Source: Clostridia bacterium
GTDB taxonomy: Bacteria; Bacillota; Clostridia; Christensenellales; Aristaeellaceae
Assembly: GCA_016295665.1 (NCBI GenBank)
Contig: JAEDKS010000112.1
Location: 1-7,933, forward strand
Direction: 5' to 3'
DNA length: 7,933 bases
The translations under genes and the position numbers were made by a program. Every line of letters begins with the position of its first letter. Within the stretch, counting starts at the first letter, position 1. The notes below the pieces were generated by a model. It was not told where the DNA came from and made no database searches. It saw only the letters and a program-made list of their open reading frames with translations. This document shows, in pieces, positions 4,825 to 7,933 of this stretch.

Positions 4825-4834
4825 TTTGCCCATC

Positions 4835-6535
4835 ATGCAGATGACTGGCGCCCGGATCCTGCTGGAATGCCTGCTGGAGCAGGGTGTAGACACCGTTTTC
4901 GGCTACCCCGGCGGCACCATACTGAATGTGTATGACGAGCTGTACAACTACGAGGGCAGGATCCGCCACATCCTCACCGCCCACGAGCAGGGCGCGAGCC
5001 ATGCCGCGGACGGCTATGCCCGCTCCACCGGCAGGGTCGGCGTGTGCTTTGCCACCTCCGGCCCCGGTGCCACCAACCTGGTCACCGGCATCGCCACCGC
5101 CTACCTGGATTCCTCTCCCGTGGTGTTCATCACCTGCAACGTGGGCATCGGCCTCATCGGCAAGGACACCTTCCAGGAGGTGGACTTCACGGGCATCACC
5201 ATGCCCATCACCAAGTGCAACTTCCTGATCAGCGATGTGCACACCCTGGCGGACACTGTCCGGGAGGCCTTCGCCATCGCCCGCAGCGGTCGTCCCGGCC
5301 CCGTGGTGCTGGACATCACCAAGAACGTGACCAGCGACACGTGCGAGTACGAGTCCCTGCCCGTCTCCGAGCACGCCAAGAGCGGCAAGCTGGGCGAGCT
5401 CATGAAGCGCTATGACTTCAAGGCGCCCGAGCCCGACCATCAGGACGTGATGAAGCTGGTGGAGATGCTGAAGGCCGCGAAGAAGCCCCTGCTCATCTGC
5501 GGCGGCGGCGTGGTGCGCAGCCGCGCCCACCGCGAGTTCGAGGCGTTCGCCACCCGCACCGACACCCCCGTGGCCATCACCGTCATGGGCGGTGGCGGCT
5601 TCCGGGGCCGCAACCCCCTGACCACCGGCATGATCGGCATGCACGGCTCTCAGGCCTCCAACATGGCGGTGGACGCCTGCGACCTGCTCATCGCCGTGGG
5701 CTGCCGCTTCTCCGACCGCGTGGCCCTCAAGCCCACCACCTTCGCCCAGAACGCGAAGATCGTCCAGATTGACATCGACCGCTCCGAGATCAACAAGAAC
5801 GTGCAGACCGACCACCACATCATCGGCGACGCGAAGCGCGTGCTGGAGCTGCTGCTGGAGCAGGTGCCCGAGATGCACCATGACGAGTGGAAGGACTACG
5901 TGTTCTCCTTCAAGACCGAGACCATGTACGACGAGGCGCAGGGCCACATGACCCCCAGCCAGGTGCTCTCCACCATCGCCCGTGTCTGCCCCCAGGACAC
6001 CATCGTCGCCACCGACGTGGGCCAGCACCAGATGTGGGCCATCCAGCACTTCCACTTTGACTACCCGGGTCAGCTGCTCACCTCCGGCGGTCTGGGCACC
6101 ATGGGCTTCGGCCTGGGCGCCGCCATCGGCGCGCAGGTCAGCCATCCCGACAAGTGCGTCATCCACGTCACCGGCGACGGCGGCTTCCGCATGAACTGCA
6201 ACGAGCTGGCCACCGAGCAGTACTACAACCTGCCCATCATCAACATCGTGTTCAACAACGGCACGCTGGGCATGGTGCGTCAGTGGCAGACGCTGATCTA
6301 CAACAAGCACTACTCCCAGACCACCCTGGACCGCGCCCCCGACTTCGTGAAGCTGGCGGAGGCCTACGGGCTGTCCGGCAGGCGGGTGGCCTCCGTGGAG
6401 GAGTTCGAGGCCGCGCTGAAGGAGGCGCTGGCCTGCGGTCACGGCTACGTCATCGACTGCGTGATCGACATCGACGAGAAGGTTCGTCCCATGGTGGGCG
6501 GCGGAAGTCACATCACCGACTTCATCATCGCGTAA
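4835..6535 (+). CDS. ilvB: Acetohydroxyacid synthase, large catalytic subunit
   Basis: This 566-residue ThDP- and FAD-dependent enzyme joins two pyruvates to acetolactate (valine/leucine path), or pyruvate and 2-ketobutyrate to acetohydroxybutyrate (isoleucine path). Three domains are visible. The N-terminal ThDP-pyrimidine domain has YPGGTILNVYDELY (24-37) and the catalytic Glu of AHEQGASHAADGYAR (E51). The middle domain carries MGGGGFRGRNPLTTGMIGMHG (251-271), part of the FAD region. The C-terminal ThDP-pyrophosphate domain has GDGGFRMNCNELAT (447-460) ending at NN (474-475). W484 in GMVRQWQ is the tryptophan known to favour 2-ketobutyrate in true AHAS, arguing against a catabolic acetolactate synthase, as does the adjacent ilvN. 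Its length is normal. The stop codon TAA overlaps the ilvN ribosome binding site, so the two subunits are probably made in a coupled way. Expression is likely controlled by the upstream attenuator. Confidence 0.97.
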   Translation: MQMTGARILLECLLEQGVDTVFGYPGGTILNVYDELYNYEGRIRHILTAHEQGASHAADGYARSTGRVGVCFATSGPGATNLVTGIATAYLDSSPVVFITCNVGIGLIGKDTFQEVDFTGITMPITKCNFLISDVHTLADTVREAFAIARSGRPGPVVLDITKNVTSDTCEYESLPVSEHAKSGKLGELMKRYDFKAPEPDHQDVMKLVEMLKAAKKPLLICGGGVVRSRAHREFEAFATRTDTPVAITVMGGGGFRGRNPLTTGMIGMHGSQASNMAVDACDLLIAVGCRFSDRVALKPTTFAQNAKIVQIDIDRSEINKNVQTDHHIIGDAKRVLELLLEQVPEMHHDEWKDYVFSFKTETMYDEAQGHMTPSQVLSTIARVCPQDTIVATDVGQHQMWAIQHFHFDYPGQLLTSGGLGTMGFGLGAAIGAQVSHPDKCVIHVTGDGGFRMNCNELATEQYYNLPIINIVFNNGTLGMVRQWQTLIYNKHYSQTTLDRAPDFVKLAEAYGLSGRRVASVEEFEAALKEALACGHGYVIDCVIDIDEKVRPMVGGGSHITDFIIA

Positions 6536-6548
6536 GGAGGGCGGCGAC

Positions 6549-7100
6549 ATGAGCGAAAAGAAGCGACATACCCTTGCCGTCCTGGTGGACAACGAGGCGG
6601 GCGTCCTCTCCCGGGTGGCGCGCCTGTTCTCCGGCAAGGGCTACAACATCGAATCCCTGGCGGTGGGCGCCACCGACGATCTGGCGGTCAGCCGCATCAC
6701 CATCGAGGTGCTGGCGGACGATGCCCAGATCCGTCTCCTCTCCGGTCAGCTCCGCAAGCTGATCTGCGTGCACTCCGTCAAGGTGCTGACCCCGGAGCAC
6801 GCCATCCGCCGCGAGCTGGTGCTCATCAAGGTGCTGGCTGCTGAGAGCGAGAAGCGCAACGAGATCATCCAGATTGCCAACATCTTCCGTGCCTCCATCA
6901 TCGACGTGTCGAAGGCCTCCATCACCCTGGCGGTCATCGGCGATGAGAGCAAGGCTGAAGCCATCCAGAATCTCCTCACGGAGTTCGGAATCCTCGAGCT
7001 GGTGCGCACCGGCATGGTCGCGCTGGAGCGTGGACAATACACCATTGACGAAATGACGAAAGAGAAAGGTGAGTTTGACTATGGCAAAAATGTACTATGA
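6549..7100 (+). CDS. ilvN: Acetohydroxyacid synthase, small regulatory subunit
   Basis: This 183-residue partner of IlvB raises its activity and gives feedback inhibition by valine or other branched-chain amino acids. The N-terminal ACT domain (about 7-80) opens TLAVLVDNEAGVLSRVARLF and continues GYNIESLAVGATDD. G18 and N33 correspond to E. coli IlvH G14 and N29, where changes give valine resistance; both are intact here, so feedback control is expected. The C-terminal domain (about 85-165) has RELVLIKV, FRASIIDVSKASIT and FGILELVRTGMVALERG, usual for the long small subunits rather than the short E. coli IlvM/IlvN forms. AAGGAGG (6534-6540) lies 8 bases before the ATG and overlaps the ilvB stop. 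The last 20 bases overlap the start of ilvC. Confidence 0.96.
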   Translation: MSEKKRHTLAVLVDNEAGVLSRVARLFSGKGYNIESLAVGATDDLAVSRITIEVLADDAQIRLLSGQLRKLICVHSVKVLTPEHAIRRELVLIKVLAAESEKRNEIIQIANIFRASIIDVSKASITLAVIGDESKAEAIQNLLTEFGILELVRTGMVALERGQYTIDEMTKEKGEFDYGKNVL

Positions 7101-7933
7101 GCAGGACTGTGACCTCTCCAAGCTGGACGGCAAGAAGATTGCCATCATCGGCTACGGCTCCCAGGGCCATGCCCATGCCCAGAACCTGCGGGATTCCGGC
7201 TGCGACGTGATCGTCGGCCTGCGCAAGGGCGGCAAGAGCTGGCCCGTGGCGGAGAAGGACGGCTTCCAGGTCATGACCGTGCCGGAGGCTACCCAGCAGG
7301 CGGACATCATCATGATCCTGATCAACGACGAGAAGCAGGCCGCCATGTACCGTCAGGACATCGCGCCCTACCTGACCGAGGGCAAGGCCATCGCCTTCGC
7401 CCACGGCTTCAACATCCGCTACAAGCAGATCGTGCCGCCCGCGGGCGTGGACGTGTTCATGGCTGCTCCCAAGGGCCCGGGCCACACCGTCCGTTCCCAG
7501 TATGTGGCGGGCAAGGGCGTGCCCTGCCTGGTGGCGGTGGAGCAGGATGCCACCGGTCACTGCTATGACATCGCGCTGGCCTACATCGCCGGCATCGGCG
7601 GCGCCCGTGCGGGCATCATGGAGACCACCATGCACGACGAGACCGAGACCGACCTGTTCGGCGAGCAGGCAGTTCTCTGCGGCGGTGTTGTGGATCTGAT
7701 GCGCTGCGGCTTTGAGACCCTGGTGGAGGCCGGTTACGAGCCCGAGAACGCCTACTTCGAGTGCATCCATGAGATGAAGCTCATCATCGACCTCATCAAC
7801 AAGGGCGGCGTGGCTGCCATGAACTACTCCATCTCCGACACCGCCGAGTTCGGCGAGTACGTCTCCGGCCCCCGCGTCCTGCCCTATGAGCAGACCAAGG
7901 CCAACATGAAGGCGGTGCTGAAGGACATCCAGG
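7081..7933 (+). CDS. ilvC: Ketol-acid reductoisomerase, C-terminus beyond window
   Basis: The first 284 residues are present; class I enzymes have about 330-340, so roughly 50 are missing past the window end. The enzyme uses Mg2+ and NAD(P)H to isomerise and reduce acetolactate or acetohydroxybutyrate, the step after IlvBN. The Rossmann fold has IIGYGSQGHAHAQNL (22-36). The cofactor loop VGLRKGGKSW (45-54) has Arg, Lys and Ser placed as in NADPH-using forms. H108 in FAHGFNI and K131 in PKGPGHTVRSQY belong to the active site. D191 and E195 (DLFGEQ) and E231 (ECIHEMK) are metal ligands, and SISDTAE (250-256) contacts substrate. The ATG at 7081 has AAAGGTGAG 7 bases upstream; a second ATG at 7090 is too far. 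The start overlaps ilvN by 20 bases, indicating translational coupling. Confidence 0.96.
   Translation, partial: MAKMYYEQDCDLSKLDGKKIAIIGYGSQGHAHAQNLRDSGCDVIVGLRKGGKSWPVAEKDGFQVMTVPEATQQADIIMILINDEKQAAMYRQDIAPYLTEGKAIAFAHGFNIRYKQIVPPAGVDVFMAAPKGPGHTVRSQYVAGKGVPCLVAVEQDATGHCYDIALAYIAGIGGARAGIMETTMHDETETDLFGEQAVLCGGVVDLMRCGFETLVEAGYEPENAYFECIHEMKLIIDLINKGGVAAMNYSISDTAEFGEYVSGPRVLPYEQTKANMKAVLKDIQ

Noticed and set aside
4488..4834. T-box riboswitch in the ilv leader
   Set aside because: I looked for the conserved T-box sequence and antiterminator bulge expected before the terminator and found none; the leader peptide explains the region better.
4793..6637. 614-codon open frame antisense to ilvB
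   Set aside because: It is a shadow of the GC-rich codon use of ilvB: the sense strand has all AHAS motifs, while the antisense product is Gly/His/Val-rich with no recognisable domain or ribosome binding site.

Overview
The window looks like a chromosomal piece of a GC-rich, spore-forming-lineage Firmicute (Clostridia-like). This is an inference from three things: strong AAGGAGG-type ribosome binding sites before most genes, several promoters at or near the TTGACA/TATAAT consensus, and a YlmC/YmxH-type PRC-barrel gene, a family typical of spore formers. No species can be named from the sequence alone. There is no sign of mobile elements, CRISPR, tRNA or rRNA.

Left part (1-2730). The first 77 bases are the N-terminus of an EF-G-like translational GTPase read leftwards. 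Behind it, also leftwards, lies glutamate racemase (murI, 253-1044), with its own promoter upstream and an intrinsic terminator at 180-210. A small PRC-barrel gene (1251-1508) runs rightwards. Its 3' end overlaps by 38 bases the 3' end of a leftward gene for a DUF362 protein with two 4Fe-4S clusters (1471-2670), which has its own promoter at 2701-2730.

Middle part (2800-4404). A leftward two-gene operon encodes glucosamine-6-phosphate deaminase (nagB) followed 6 bases later by a ThuA-fold protein. It is driven by a perfect-consensus promoter with an inverted repeat sitting on the predicted +1 to +19, which looks like a repressor operator. It probably ends at a 14-bp hairpin (2802-2835). The natural reading is amino-sugar breakdown feeding fructose-6-phosphate into glycolysis, with the ThuA-like protein acting on an unknown related substrate.

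Right part (4453-7933). A second perfect-consensus promoter, divergent from nagB, drives the branched-chain amino acid operon ilvB-ilvN-ilvC (acetohydroxyacid synthase large and small subunits, then ketol-acid reductoisomerase, cut by the window end). Between promoter and ilvB is a leader of about 345 bases. It holds a 34-codon leader peptide very rich in Leu, Ile and Val, a 13-bp hairpin built over those codons, a possible antiterminator pairing, and a strong intrinsic terminator with six T residues. No T-box sequence is visible. This leader-peptide attenuator is the most interesting element of the window: Bacillus-type ilv operons are usually controlled by T-box leaders.

The genes themselves are ordinary housekeeping and metabolic functions, and I see no new multi-gene system. 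The value here lies in the regulatory layer: the ilv attenuator, the nagB operator, and the back-to-back consensus promoters.
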